A stretch of 6,634 bases of DNA from Lichenicola sp964245345 (GCA_964245345.1 CAXTMS010000197.1:1-6634), one strand, 5' to 3'. Shown: positions 1 through 5,741, counted from the first letter of the stretch. Program-made: numbers and translations. Notes: generated by a model not told the origin, from the letters alone.

Positions 1-673
1 GGTCCCCCGCCGCCCAGCGGGCGAGCGCGGAACGCATGGTTCCGGCCCATCCGGCCCGCCAGGCAGCCCGTTCCTGCCGGCGCTCGCTGGTCAGCACCTC
101 CTCGGTCGGCTGGAACCCGGCCAGCGCCGGGCCGTCGATCACCAGCACGGTGATGCGGCCGTCCTCGCGCTCCATCAGCCGTTTGGCCGCCGCCAGCATC
201 CCCTCGACCGCTTCCGGACGGTGCAGCGCTACCAGCGTGCTGCCCGCCACGCCGGGCGCGTCAACGGCGACCGCCAGCCGGGAGGTGCGGACCGCCAGCG
301 CCAGCGAGTAGCCCGCCGCCACGCCCGCCAGGCACAGCGCCACCGACAGCAAAACGTTGCCCAGCGCCTGCCCGGCGCGGTTGTCGCGCAGAAGCTCCAG
401 CGTCTGCAGGCTGAACGAGGAAAAGGTGGTGAAGCCGCCGCACACGCCCACCATCACGAAGGCGCGGGCGTCGAAGGGCAAGGCGAAGCGCCCATCGGCC
501 GCGGTCAGGGTGCCGAACAACCCGATCACGAACGAGCCGAGCACGTTGATGGCGATCGTGCCCCACGGAAAGGCGGGGCCGGTCAGGGCGACCAGCGCCG
601 TGCCCAGCCAGGCACGGGCAACGCTGCCGAGCGCGCCGCCCAGCGCGACCAGCGCATAGGTCAAGGGACTCAT
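1..673 (-). CDS. crcB: CrcB/Fluc fluoride channel with C-terminal Usp-like extension (3' end outside window)
   Basis: CrcB/Fluc proteins are small dual-topology membrane channels that export fluoride. Seen: the frame opens at ATG 673-671 and has no stop to base 1 (at least 224 residues). Family motifs are in order: GGALGSVAR (12-20), GTIAINVLGSFVIG (38-51) and GGFTTFSSF (79-87). N43 and the phenylalanine pair F81/F84 match pore residues known from Fluc channels. Four hydrophobic segments lie near 4-30, 36-57, 70-92 and 103-128. An ordinary CrcB ends near residue 125-130. Here the frame continues through a short linker into a soluble stretch (about 133-224) with LVALHRPEAVEGML, ITVLVIDGPAL and PTEEVLT, which resembles universal-stress-protein-type proteins I recall from Acetobacteraceae. 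The start was chosen because it places the first GG motif at the usual distance and overlaps a leader ORF. No strong Shine-Dalgarno precedes it. The CrcB call is near certain; the identity of the extension is inference. Confidence 0.93.
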   Translation of the reverse strand, partial: MSPLTYALVALGGALGSVARAWLGTALVALTGPAFPWGTIAINVLGSFVIGLFGTLTAADGRFALPFDARAFVMVGVCGGFTTFSSFSLQTLELLRDNRAGQALGNVLLSVALCLAGVAAGYSLALAVRTSRLAVAVDAPGVAGSTLVALHRPEAVEGMLAAAKRLMEREDGRITVLVIDGPALAGFQPTEEVLTSERRQERAAWRAGWAGTMRSALARWAAGD

Positions 674-705
674 CGCGTGGCCGCGGTCGGGGAAACAGAA
701 CGCAT
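670..705 (-). CDS. 11-codon leader ORF overlapping the crcB start
   Basis: This ORF encodes MRSVSPTAATR and ends in a TGA that overlaps the crcB ATG as ATGA. A good Shine-Dalgarno (AAGGGAG, 718-712) sits six bases before its ATG, while crcB itself has no clear one. The arrangement suggests that ribosomes recruited after the riboswitch translate the leader and re-initiate at crcB. The peptide has no recognisable function. It could instead be chance, with ribosomes scanning to crcB. Confidence 0.45.
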   Translation of the reverse strand: MRSVSPTAATR

Positions 706-751
706 GACGCACTCCCTTGCTCGGGCTCACGAGCCCGGATCGACCAGGAGT
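706..751 (-). promoter_or_regulatory. Riboswitch expression platform: anti-Shine-Dalgarno pairing around a hairpin
   Basis: ACUCCU (751-746), the 3' strand of the aptamer pseudoknot, can also pair with GGGAGU (716-711), which contains the Shine-Dalgarno of the leader ORF. This gives six pairs, one of them U-G. Between them sits a self-complementary hairpin, CGGGCUC / GAGCCCG (737-722), that would bring the two strands together. The sequestering and pseudoknot pairings exclude each other, so the layout fits translation being off without fluoride and on with it. No U-tract follows the hairpin, which argues against a transcription terminator. Confidence 0.65.
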
Positions 752-789
752 CATCAGCCCACGACGGGCGGAAGGGGAACCCCATCCCT
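746..789 (-). promoter_or_regulatory. Fluoride riboswitch aptamer (crcB motif)
   Basis: Read on the minus strand, the segment has the fluoride-aptamer order. A first stem AGGG (789-786) pairs with CCCU (776-773) around a loop AUGGGGUUC. A second stem GCCC (769-766) pairs with GGGC (760-757) around a five-base loop. It ends with the diagnostic tail GGCUGAUGACUCCU (759-746). The loop bases GGGGUU (783-778) can pair with GACUCC (752-747), with two G-U wobbles, giving the pseudoknot expected of this class. It lies upstream of crcB, the classic target. Fluoride binding should stabilise the pseudoknot. Confidence 0.9.
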
Positions 790-880
790 CGTGCGCCAAG
801 CATCGCAGCATGGGATGCAGGGCTCAAGCAAGACCATGGACGCTGCCAAGGATGCGCCTTCGAAACCCAACACCTGGATT

Positions 881-921
881 CTCAAGGCTCCGCCTTGAGC
901 GGGTCCAAGGCAGAGCCCTGG
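881..921. repeat. Two adjacent hairpins, REP-like intergenic palindrome
   Basis: CTCAAGGC (881-888) and GCCTTGAG (892-899) form a perfect 8-bp inverted repeat with a three-base loop. Six bases on, CCAAGG (905-910) and CCCTGG (916-921) form a second stem with one mismatch. Neither strand shows a T-run after the stems, so a simple terminator is less likely. Paired palindromes of this style between genes are something I recall from Acetobacteraceae; membership in a repeat family is inferred. Confidence 0.45.
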
Positions 922-1430
922 CCTTCCCCTTGTTAACCAAGCTGACGTGCCTCCAGCCTTGTTCCGCACGCACCGCAGGCCGCATTCACGCGCGAAGCGC
1001 AGCGACATTGCACGAGGCCGCAGATCCTCGAACAGCGCGAAGGGCGCGCCGCGTCGGCTGCTTGTGAGGCAGCAAACCGATACTGGCAGCGTTCACCTCC
1101 GCGCCGGTTCGACGCGATCCCCAACCCGCGGCGCCATGCGTGCGCACAAGCAGTGGATCACGGCTTCGTTGAGCGCATGTTCGCGGGCTGCTGGTCCTCG
1201 ATCCCGACCCACGCGGTGGAAGGCCCGGGAAGGTTTGCGGAAGAATGGAGCACGTTCCCGCCACGTGCGGCGACGATGCACCCGATCGTGGCTGCCGATC
1301 CAAGTGGAGCAGGCGAAAGTCCAGCAGCAGCTCGACAAGCGTCAACGCCCAGTCCTTCAGGCGGAAACTGCAAGACTACGGCACGTAGCTCGTGCACGCG
1401 TTGCAAGAGAGCTAGCAGCCGGACATCGCC

Positions 1431-1464
1431 CGACGTTCACCTTCAACAAAGCTTGTGGACGTCG
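1431..1464. repeat. 10-bp inverted repeat upstream of the sugar dehydrogenase promoter
   Basis: CGACGTTCAC (1431-1440) and GTGGACGTCG (1455-1464) pair over ten positions with one T-G wobble, around a 14-base spacer. The right arm ends 19 bases before the proposed -35 box, a position that suits an operator or a terminator for incoming transcription. No T-run follows. Confidence 0.35.
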
Positions 1465-1483
1465 AAACAGGACGATCCAGAGT

Positions 1484-1512
1484 TTGTCAGGAGCGGATCG
1501 GATGGATATGCT
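1484..1512 (+). promoter_or_regulatory. Probable sigma70-type promoter of the sugar dehydrogenase gene
   Basis: TTGTCA (1484-1489; five of six consensus) is followed by an exact 17-base spacer and TATGCT (1507-1512; four of six). Transcription would begin near 1519, just before the AGGGAG ribosome site at 1524-1529, leaving a very short leader. Confidence 0.45.
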
Positions 1513-1556
1513 CGAAATAATTCAGGGAGAGAAACAATGAAGTCGATCCGATCCGC
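1493..1556. promoter_or_regulatory. 11-bp inverted repeat bracketing -10 box and start codon
   Basis: GCGGATCGGAT (1493-1503) and ATCCGATCCGC (1546-1556) are perfect reverse complements. The left arm lies in the promoter spacer and the right arm in codons 4-7 of the dehydrogenase gene. Arm centres are 53 bases apart, about five helical turns, so a looped operator is possible. The repeat may be chance. Confidence 0.3.
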
Positions 1557-2973
1557 CTCGACTGCAGCGGCCACCCTTGTTGCGCTGTCTTTCAGTCGTT
1601 TCGCGTTCGCGGCGCCCGTTCCGCTTCCAGAACCGCTTCTTCCCAAGCCTGCGCCGTCAGGCGTGCTGATCCAGCTTCAGGATTTTGCGACACTTCCGAG
1701 ACATGCTGACGGAAGTTCGGCACGCGTCCAATTCCTGACACAGGCTCCGGACAACACAACAGACCTGTTCGTGATCGACATGGTCGGGATCATCTACCGG
1801 ATCAGCGCGGATGGTTCTCGCATCACGCCCTACCTGGACCTGCGCACCCAGGGACTTTCCATCATCTCGCCCAGCGGCGAGGAAGGACTGGTCGGCGTGG
1901 CGTTCCACCCGAACTTCGCCGGTGATCCGTCCAGGCCCGGCTACGGCAAGTTCTACACCGCCTACAGCGCGGACCGTTCGAGCGGGGTTCCCGACTTCCT
2001 TGCCAACGACGACGCCGATCATCACCAGGTGATACGCGAGTGGACTGCGAGCAACCCGTTCGCGACCAGCTTCGCGGGCACGTCGCGCGAAGTCCTCCGC
2101 GTCGGCAAGTTCGCCTCGAACCACAACGGCGGCGTCATCCGCTTCAACCCCAACGCTTTCTTCGGCTCGCCCGACTACGGCAACCTTTATATCGGCTTCG
2201 GCGACGGCGGCGACGGCAACGATCCGCGCAACAACGGCCAGACCATCACCTCGCCGCTGGGCAAGATCCTGCGCATCAACCCGCTCACGGGCACCAACGG
2301 CGCCAAATGGGGCATCCCCGCCGACAACCCGTTCCGCACCATGGCCTCGGCGGCTCCCCTCGTATGGGCCTACGGCCTGCGCAACCCGCAGCAGTTCAGC
2401 TGGGAGCTGGGCGGCCAGACCCGGATGTTCATCGACGACATCGGCCAGAACCAGGTCGAGGAGGTCGATCTCGGAGCCCGGGGCGCCAACTACGGCTGGC
2501 AGATGCGCGAAGGCACCTTCGCCACCGGCACGGGCGCCGGAAGCCCGGGCGGCAAGAACGACTACTCCGATTATCCGATCCCGGCCGGCGACGCCGCCCA
2601 CGGCTTCAGCTACCCGATCGCGGAATACGACCACAGCGACGACGCGCGGGACGGCGGAACCGTCGCCAGCGGCATCGGCAGCGGCTTCGTCTACCAGGGC
2701 TCGCTGGCGCCGCAGTATCGCGGCATCTACGTGTTCACCGAGTTCGTCGAGGGCAAGCTGTTGGCGATCAACGCCAACGCTCCGTTGTCGACGGCGATGG
2801 AGGTGTTCTCGGTCCCGATGCAGTATCACGGGGTCACCTACACCTCCCTGAACCAGTCGCCGATCGGCGAAGGCACCCGCTCCGACTTCCGCATGGGCGA
2901 GGACCGCAACGGCGAGCTCTACGCCCTGCTCAAAGGGCCGGGCGCGATCTACCGGCTCGTCCTTCCGCACTGA
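1537..2973 (+). CDS. Exported PQQ-dependent sugar dehydrogenase (GSDH family)
   Basis: This is a 478-residue protein of the glucose/sorbosone dehydrogenase family, six-bladed beta-propellers that oxidise aldoses using PQQ, usually in the periplasm. Seen: a signal peptide (1-25, with a basic start and cleavage probably after FAFA); EEGLVGVAFHPNF (115-127); GYGKFYTAYS (135-144); NHNGG (195-199), whose H196 fits the catalytic histidine; GNLYIGFGDGG (215-225); GKILRINP (242-249); YGLRNPQ (279-285), whose R282 fits the PQQ-contacting arginine; DIGQNQVEEVDLGARGANYGW (301-321); and a closing propeller strand GAIYRLVLP. Length equals that of classic soluble glucose dehydrogenases. The frame is open upstream to 1153, but ATG 1537 is preferred because AGGGAG (1524-1529) lies seven bases before it and the signal peptide starts there. 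It stands alone, between its own promoter and a terminator. The sugar oxidised cannot be read from the sequence. Confidence 0.93.
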   Translation: MKSIRSASTAAATLVALSFSRFAFAAPVPLPEPLLPKPAPSGVLIQLQDFATLPRHADGSSARVQFLTQAPDNTTDLFVIDMVGIIYRISADGSRITPYLDLRTQGLSIISPSGEEGLVGVAFHPNFAGDPSRPGYGKFYTAYSADRSSGVPDFLANDDADHHQVIREWTASNPFATSFAGTSREVLRVGKFASNHNGGVIRFNPNAFFGSPDYGNLYIGFGDGGDGNDPRNNGQTITSPLGKILRINPLTGTNGAKWGIPADNPFRTMASAAPLVWAYGLRNPQQFSWELGGQTRMFIDDIGQNQVEEVDLGARGANYGWQMREGTFATGTGAGSPGGKNDYSDYPIPAGDAAHGFSYPIAEYDHSDDARDGGTVASGIGSGFVYQGSLAPQYRGIYVFTEFVEGKLLAINANAPLSTAMEVFSVPMQYHGVTYTSLNQSPIGEGTRSDFRMGEDRNGELYALLKGPGAIYRLVLPH

Positions 2974-2979
2974 CGACCC

Positions 2980-3010
2980 GGACCGGCTGCCGTGAGACGG
3001 CGGCCGGTCC
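2980..3010 (+). terminator. Strong hairpin terminator after the sugar dehydrogenase
   Basis: GGACCGGCTGCCG (2980-2992) pairs with 2998-3010 over 13 positions, one of them T-G, around a TGAGA loop. It begins six bases after the stop codon. There is little T after the stem, as is common in GC-rich genomes. Confidence 0.7.
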
Positions 3011-3144
3011 ATCCATTCGCATCGTGATGGGGCTTGGTATCCTTGGCCGAAACAGGGCCCTAGTTCTGAAACGTCATGGCTTGACCGGTCCATGTCGACC
3101 CCTGGTCCGGGTCGCGCTTGGGCTGCGCATGCGGAGAAAGGAAC

Positions 3145-3416
3145 ATGATCCTGACGGTCGGTCTGCTCGCCATTGCTGCGACGTTGCAGGCACAACCACC
3201 GATGGCCGCGGCGGCGACGGCCCACAGGCGACAAAGCCGGTGACGCGGTCGATGCAGTAGCTGATCGAGGACGGCTTCCAGGTGCTCAACATCGCGATCG
3301 GGTTGAGCGGCTTCGGCTACCTCCTGAAGCAGGACACGCGCTACGTCACCTGCGCGGTGCAACCGGACAATGCACATCCGGGCATGTTCCTGTCTGAGTG
3401 TCGGGCAACGACCTGA
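3145..3416 (+). pseudogene. Small secreted hypothetical protein, broken by frameshift and amber codon
   Basis: A good ribosome site (GGAG, 3133-3136) precedes ATG 3145. The first 18 codons give a short secretion signal (MILTVGLLAIAATLQAQP), but that frame stops at 3241-3243. From about 3200 the plausible sequence continues in another frame as KPVTRSMQ, an in-frame TAG at 3258-3260, then LIEDGFQVLNIAIGLSGFGY, LLKQDTRYVTCAV and CRATT with a stop at 3414-3416. The pattern matches small exported proteins (roughly 80-100 residues, ending in a two-cysteine strand) that I recall as uncharacterised in alphaproteobacteria. Two independent lesions make it a pseudogene unless both are sequencing errors. 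The next gene begins two bases after its stop, so the two were probably co-translated. Confidence 0.6.
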
Positions 3417-3417
3417 G

Positions 3418-3822
3418 ATGAGCCCAAGGCTGCGTGCCGTAACATTGTGGACCGGTGCGATCCTGCTCGTCGCCGCTGCGGTCAGCGCCCTCCAGGTCAG
3501 CCGCTTCATGGCCGGTGCCCTTCGGGGCAGCGGAACCGTTACCCGGCTGAACGCCGGGGGATCGCATCCGGAAATCGCATTCCGCACGCAGAACGGGTCG
3601 ATAATCAGCTATCCGCAGGGCGGCATGATTGCCGGGTTCCGTGTCGGGCAGGCAATCCAGGTGCTTTACGACGCTGTGGACCCATCCGGCACGGCGAGGG
3701 TGCGCAGCTTCGGCAGCTTATGGGGCACCAGCCTGATGCTGGCAACGTGCGGAGCGGCGTTGCTGGCGCTCGGGCTTGCCTCGCTCGGCCTGCCGATCGG
3801 GTTCTACCTGAAGGGGCGTTGA
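3418..3822 (+). CDS. DUF3592-type membrane protein
   Basis: This encodes 134 residues with a transmembrane segment at about 9-27, a small soluble domain between, and a second transmembrane segment at about 102-125. The middle has the typical DUF3592 order: GSGTVTRL (37-44), PEIAFRTQNG (51-60), VGQAIQVLYDAVDP (76-89) and RVRSFGSLW (94-102). The function of the family is not established. ATG 3418 is preferred over ATG 3370 in the same frame because it immediately follows the stop of the preceding gene and gives a normal N-terminus. There is no clear Shine-Dalgarno, so translation probably depended on coupling to the upstream gene, which is now broken. No terminator is visible after it. Confidence 0.8.
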   Translation: MSPRLRAVTLWTGAILLVAAAVSALQVSRFMAGALRGSGTVTRLNAGGSHPEIAFRTQNGSIISYPQGGMIAGFRVGQAIQVLYDAVDPSGTARVRSFGSLWGTSLMLATCGAALLALGLASLGLPIGFYLKGR

Positions 3823-3861
3823 GCGTTCCCGTCCGCCTAGACCATAGCGGGATCAACGGCG

Positions 3862-4407
3862 ATGTTCCTGGGCCCCAAGCAGCTGGACGTTCGTGACCTC
3901 CGGCACGGGCGGCTTGAACGTCGACATCTTCGCCGCCGCCGGAAGCTCGATCGACTTTCTCGACCCGTCGCACAAGCAACGGAACTTCCGTTTTGGCGGC
4001 CCCGGCGTGGGTGCCGGGATCGGCCTGAAGCTGCCCAAGGTGGGCAAGCTGGAGATCCGTCTGGAGAAGCTCGGCAAGGCAATCGGTGGCGTAGTGGCGC
4101 CGAAGGTGTTTCCCAACGCTGGCAGCCTCTACATGACGCCGTTCTTCAGCGGACGCGAACTGGCTGCTGCCGATCTGCGGGGCCTGTGCATCGTGATCGA
4201 CCCGGCACGGGCCTGCTGGTAGGATATTCGGGCACGCTGATGCTGCTTGGCCTCGATCCGGTGCGCTTCGCCATGCAGGTCGCCTTCCCCATCATGAGCC
4301 TGTTGCTAAGGCAGGCGGAGCCGAATGCCGTGCTGGTGACCCACGGGCTGAACGCCGGCATTCAGGCAGGCGGCGGAGTCACCGGCACGATCGGATACCT
4401 AACCTAG
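3862..4407 (+). pseudogene. Unrecognised glycine-rich protein gene with two compensating one-base frameshifts
   Basis: I do not recognise this family. Reading from ATG 3862 gives MFLGPKQL. One extra G at 3885-3886 then shifts the frame. The sensible protein continues as TFVTSGTGGLNVDIFAAAGSS, IDFLDPSHKQRNFRF, GVGAGIGLKLPKVGKLEIRL and SLYMTPFFSGRE up to CIVIDP, where one G is missing at 4204-4205. The first frame then resumes with GTGLLVGYSGTLMLLGLDP, a hydrophobic stretch, and GLNAGIQAGGGVTGTIGYLT, stop 4405-4407. The repaired protein would have 181 residues, the same length as the unshifted frame. It is rich in glycine and alternating strands, without a clear signal peptide. As written, the middle 107 codons read as arginine-rich nonsense. 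It is either a pseudogene or a product of two indel errors close to the assembly gap. Confidence 0.55.
3944..4097 (+). repeat. Repeat unit A, first copy
   Basis: This part of the glycine-rich gene recurs at 4494-4646. The first 130 bases align without gaps at an offset of exactly 550 bases, with five substitutions. The next 20-odd bases align with a two-base deletion and one substitution in the second copy. Confidence 0.95.
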
Positions 4408-4417
4408 GACGCAGCCG

Positions 4418-4483
4418 GGCGAGCGGCAGCGACGACAGGCCTGGCAGCGGGCGCCTCTACCATCCTTAGAAGCCGTGGCATCG
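4418..4483 (+). repeat. Repeat unit B, first copy
   Basis: The 66 bases after the glycine-rich gene, from GGGCGAGCGGCAGCGAC to AGCCGTGGCATCG, recur at 4644-4706. The second copy lacks three bases and has a few substitutions. The first copy ends exactly at the assembly gap. Confidence 0.93.
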
Positions 4484-4493
4484 NNNNNNNNNN
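4484..4493. other. Assembly gap (10 N)
   Basis: Ten N characters separate repeat B from the second copy of repeat A. The true length of missing sequence is unknown; a fixed-size placeholder or a scaffold join between near-identical repeats is likely. Confidence 0.98.
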
Positions 4494-4646
4494 AGCTCGA
4501 TCGACTTTCTCGACCCGTCGCACAAGCAACGGAACTTCCGTTTCGACGGCGCCGGCGTGGGTGCCGAGATCGGCCTGAAGCTGCCCAAAGTGGGCAAGCT
4601 GGAGATCCGTCTGGAGAAGCTCGAAGGCAGTCGGTGGCGTAGTGGG
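4494..4646 (+). pseudogene. Truncated second copy of the glycine-rich protein gene (repeat A')
   Basis: The fragment encodes SSIDFLDPSHKQRNFRF, then GAGVGAEIGLKLPKVGKLEI, nearly identical to the first copy with changes such as G to D and G to E. It has no start, because its 5' end lies in the gap. A two-base deletion after RLEKL changes the frame, and the copy breaks off at GTAGTGG, where it joins repeat B' directly. Compared with the first copy, about 320 bases are missing, including the hydrophobic C-terminal half. It cannot encode the full protein. Confidence 0.8.
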
Positions 4647-4706
4647 CGAGCGGCAGCGACAGGCCCGGCCGCGGGCGCCTCTACCATCCTTAGAAGCCGT
4701 GGCATC
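4644..4706 (+). repeat. Repeat unit B, second copy
   Basis: This matches 4418-4483 apart from a three-base deletion and a few substitutions, sharing the uninterrupted tail CTACCATCCTTAGAAGCC and beyond. It lies between the truncated gene copy and the terminator of the minus-strand transport genes. Confidence 0.93.
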
Positions 4707-4727
4707 GGCCGCATGAAGGATCGCGGG

Positions 4728-4767
4728 ACCGGATGCCGGCCCGTTGTGAAGCGGGCCGGCATCCGGT
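4728..4767 (-). terminator. 16-bp hairpin terminator of the sugar transport operon
   Basis: ACCGGATGCCGGCCCG (4728-4743) and its perfect reverse complement (4752-4767) flank an eight-base loop. The hairpin lies 11 bases beyond the stop codon of the binding-protein gene, in the direction of its transcription. A T-tract is weak. Being symmetrical, it may also stop transcripts arriving from the plus-strand genes. Confidence 0.75.
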
Positions 4768-4778
4768 TGCGGCGATTG

Positions 4779-5741
4779 CTAGTGGTTGGTCCAGCCGACA
4801 TAGCTGCTGACGTTGTCCTTGGTCACCAGCTTGGCCTGCATCAGCGTCACCTTCTGCGCCGGTGGATGGCCGTCCATGATCTGCTTGCCGACCTTCACCG
4901 CGAGTTGGCCCATGCCGTACGGGTCCTGCGATGCGGAGGCGATGATCAGACCGTTCGACTTCAGCGCCGCCACGATGTCCGGAGCACCATCGACGGAGGT
5001 GATCATGATGTTGTCGCGGTGCTGCTGCTGTGCCGCCAGCTGCGAGCCGATCGCCTGCGGGTCGTTGATCGCGAACAACCCGTTCAGGTCGGGATAGCGG
5101 ATCAGGTAGCCCTGCATCACCGCCAGCGCGCCGTCGCGCGAGCCCTTGCCGTCCTGGTCCGAGGACAGGATCTTGATCCCCGGCGAGTTCGCCAGTGCCG
5201 CCTTGCAGCCCTTCACGCGGTCGGTCACCGCCGACACCTGCGGCCCGTTCTCGATCACCACGTTGCCCTTGCCGCCCAGCTTCTGCGCCAGGTACGCGCA
5301 GGACATGTTGCCGGCGGCGGTGTTGTCGGTTTCCACCGTGGCGTCGGCGCCGGCCGCGGACACGTCGGCCGCCACCACCACGATGCCTGCCGCCTGTGCC
5401 CGCTTGATCGCCGGCAGGATGGCGTTCGGGTCCACCGCGTTCAGCACGATCAGGTTCACGCCGGCAGCGATGAAGTTGTCGATCTGGGTGAACTGCTTGT
5501 TGAGGTCGTAGTCGGCCGACACCGCGATCACCTTGACATGGCCGCCGCCGGCGTTGGCGGCGTCGGTGATGCCCTTGGTCAACGCCACGAAGTACGGGTT
5601 GCCGAGCGAGCCCATGGTCACGCCCACCGCCTGCAGCGGCTTGGCGTGTGCCAGCACCGGCATCGCCGCCACGGCGGCCCCGGCCAGGAGCGTGCTGCGC
5701 AAAAGGGACCACGTGCTGGTGTGGCCGGTCGTCTTGGTCAT
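4779..5741 (-). CDS. Periplasmic sugar-binding protein of an ABC importer (RbsB-like)
   Basis: This 320-residue substrate-binding protein of the ribose/galactose type (Peripla_BP_4) should capture a sugar in the periplasm and hand it to the permease encoded just upstream. It has a signal peptide (1-33, cleaved after LAHA). Compared from memory with E. coli ribose-binding protein, the ligand residues appear kept: N48 and F51 (GSLGNPYF), D126, R175 (VTDRVKG), N226 (NDPQAIG), D251 (SVDGAPD) and Q272 (SQDPYGMG). The arginine that follows the aspartate in RbsB is V127 here, so the sugar may not be ribose. Two cysteines, C148 and C179, could form a disulfide. The start is supported by GGGGGAAG (5752-5745) just before ATG 5741. 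It is the last gene of its operon. Confidence 0.92.
   Translation of the reverse strand: MTKTTGHTSTWSLLRSTLLAGAAVAAMPVLAHAKPLQAVGVTMGSLGNPYFVALTKGITDAANAGGGHVKVIAVSADYDLNKQFTQIDNFIAAGVNLIVLNAVDPNAILPAIKRAQAAGIVVVAADVSAAGADATVETDNTAAGNMSCAYLAQKLGGKGNVVIENGPQVSAVTDRVKGCKAALANSPGIKILSSDQDGKGSRDGALAVMQGYLIRYPDLNGLFAINDPQAIGSQLAAQQQHRDNIMITSVDGAPDIVAALKSNGLIIASASQDPYGMGQLAVKVGKQIMDGHPPAQKVTLMQAKLVTKDNVSSYVGWTNH

Larger units (their letters stand above)
801..1483. other. Gene-free intergenic region
   Basis: About 680 bases lie between the riboswitch and the sugar dehydrogenase promoter. Open frames exist on both strands, but their products are very rich in arginine, serine and proline, show no family motif or hydrophobic segment, and overlap each other, as shadow frames in GC-rich DNA do. 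The promoter for crcB must lie in the right-to-left reading of this stretch, but I cannot pick convincing -35/-10 boxes. The recognisable contents are the hairpins listed separately at 881-921 and 1431-1464. Confidence 0.6.

Noticed and set aside
836..898. 20-codon ORF ending inside the palindrome at 881-899
   Set aside because: The codons look reasonable, but it is too short, has no good ribosome site and no recognisable product.
221..898. Plus-strand frames opposite crcB
   Set aside because: They are antisense to crcB and the riboswitch, with glutamine/arginine/histidine-rich products and no motifs.
1153..1536. Upstream in-frame extension of the sugar dehydrogenase
   Set aside because: It would put 128 unrelated residues before a clean signal peptide and read through the likely promoter. 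ATG 1537 has a proper ribosome site.
947..1540. 197-codon plus-strand frame whose stop overlaps the sugar dehydrogenase start (ATGA)
   Set aside because: The product is extremely arginine-rich with no motif, and its end simply reads through the promoter and ribosome site of the next gene. The overlap looks fortuitous.
1657..3234. Long minus-strand open frame opposite the sugar dehydrogenase gene
   Set aside because: Its product is low-complexity, rich in valine, alanine, glycine and arginine, and shows no family motif. It is the antisense shadow of a clearly recognised gene in GC-rich DNA.
3944..4706. Insertion sequence or CRISPR as explanation of the repeats
   Set aside because: There are no terminal inverted repeats, no transposase frame, and no regular short repeat-spacer pattern. 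The repeats are two copies of a gene segment and its trailing sequence.
4690..5712. 340-codon minus-strand frame overlapping the binding-protein gene
   Set aside because: It is an out-of-frame shadow of the binding-protein gene, with no motifs of its own.
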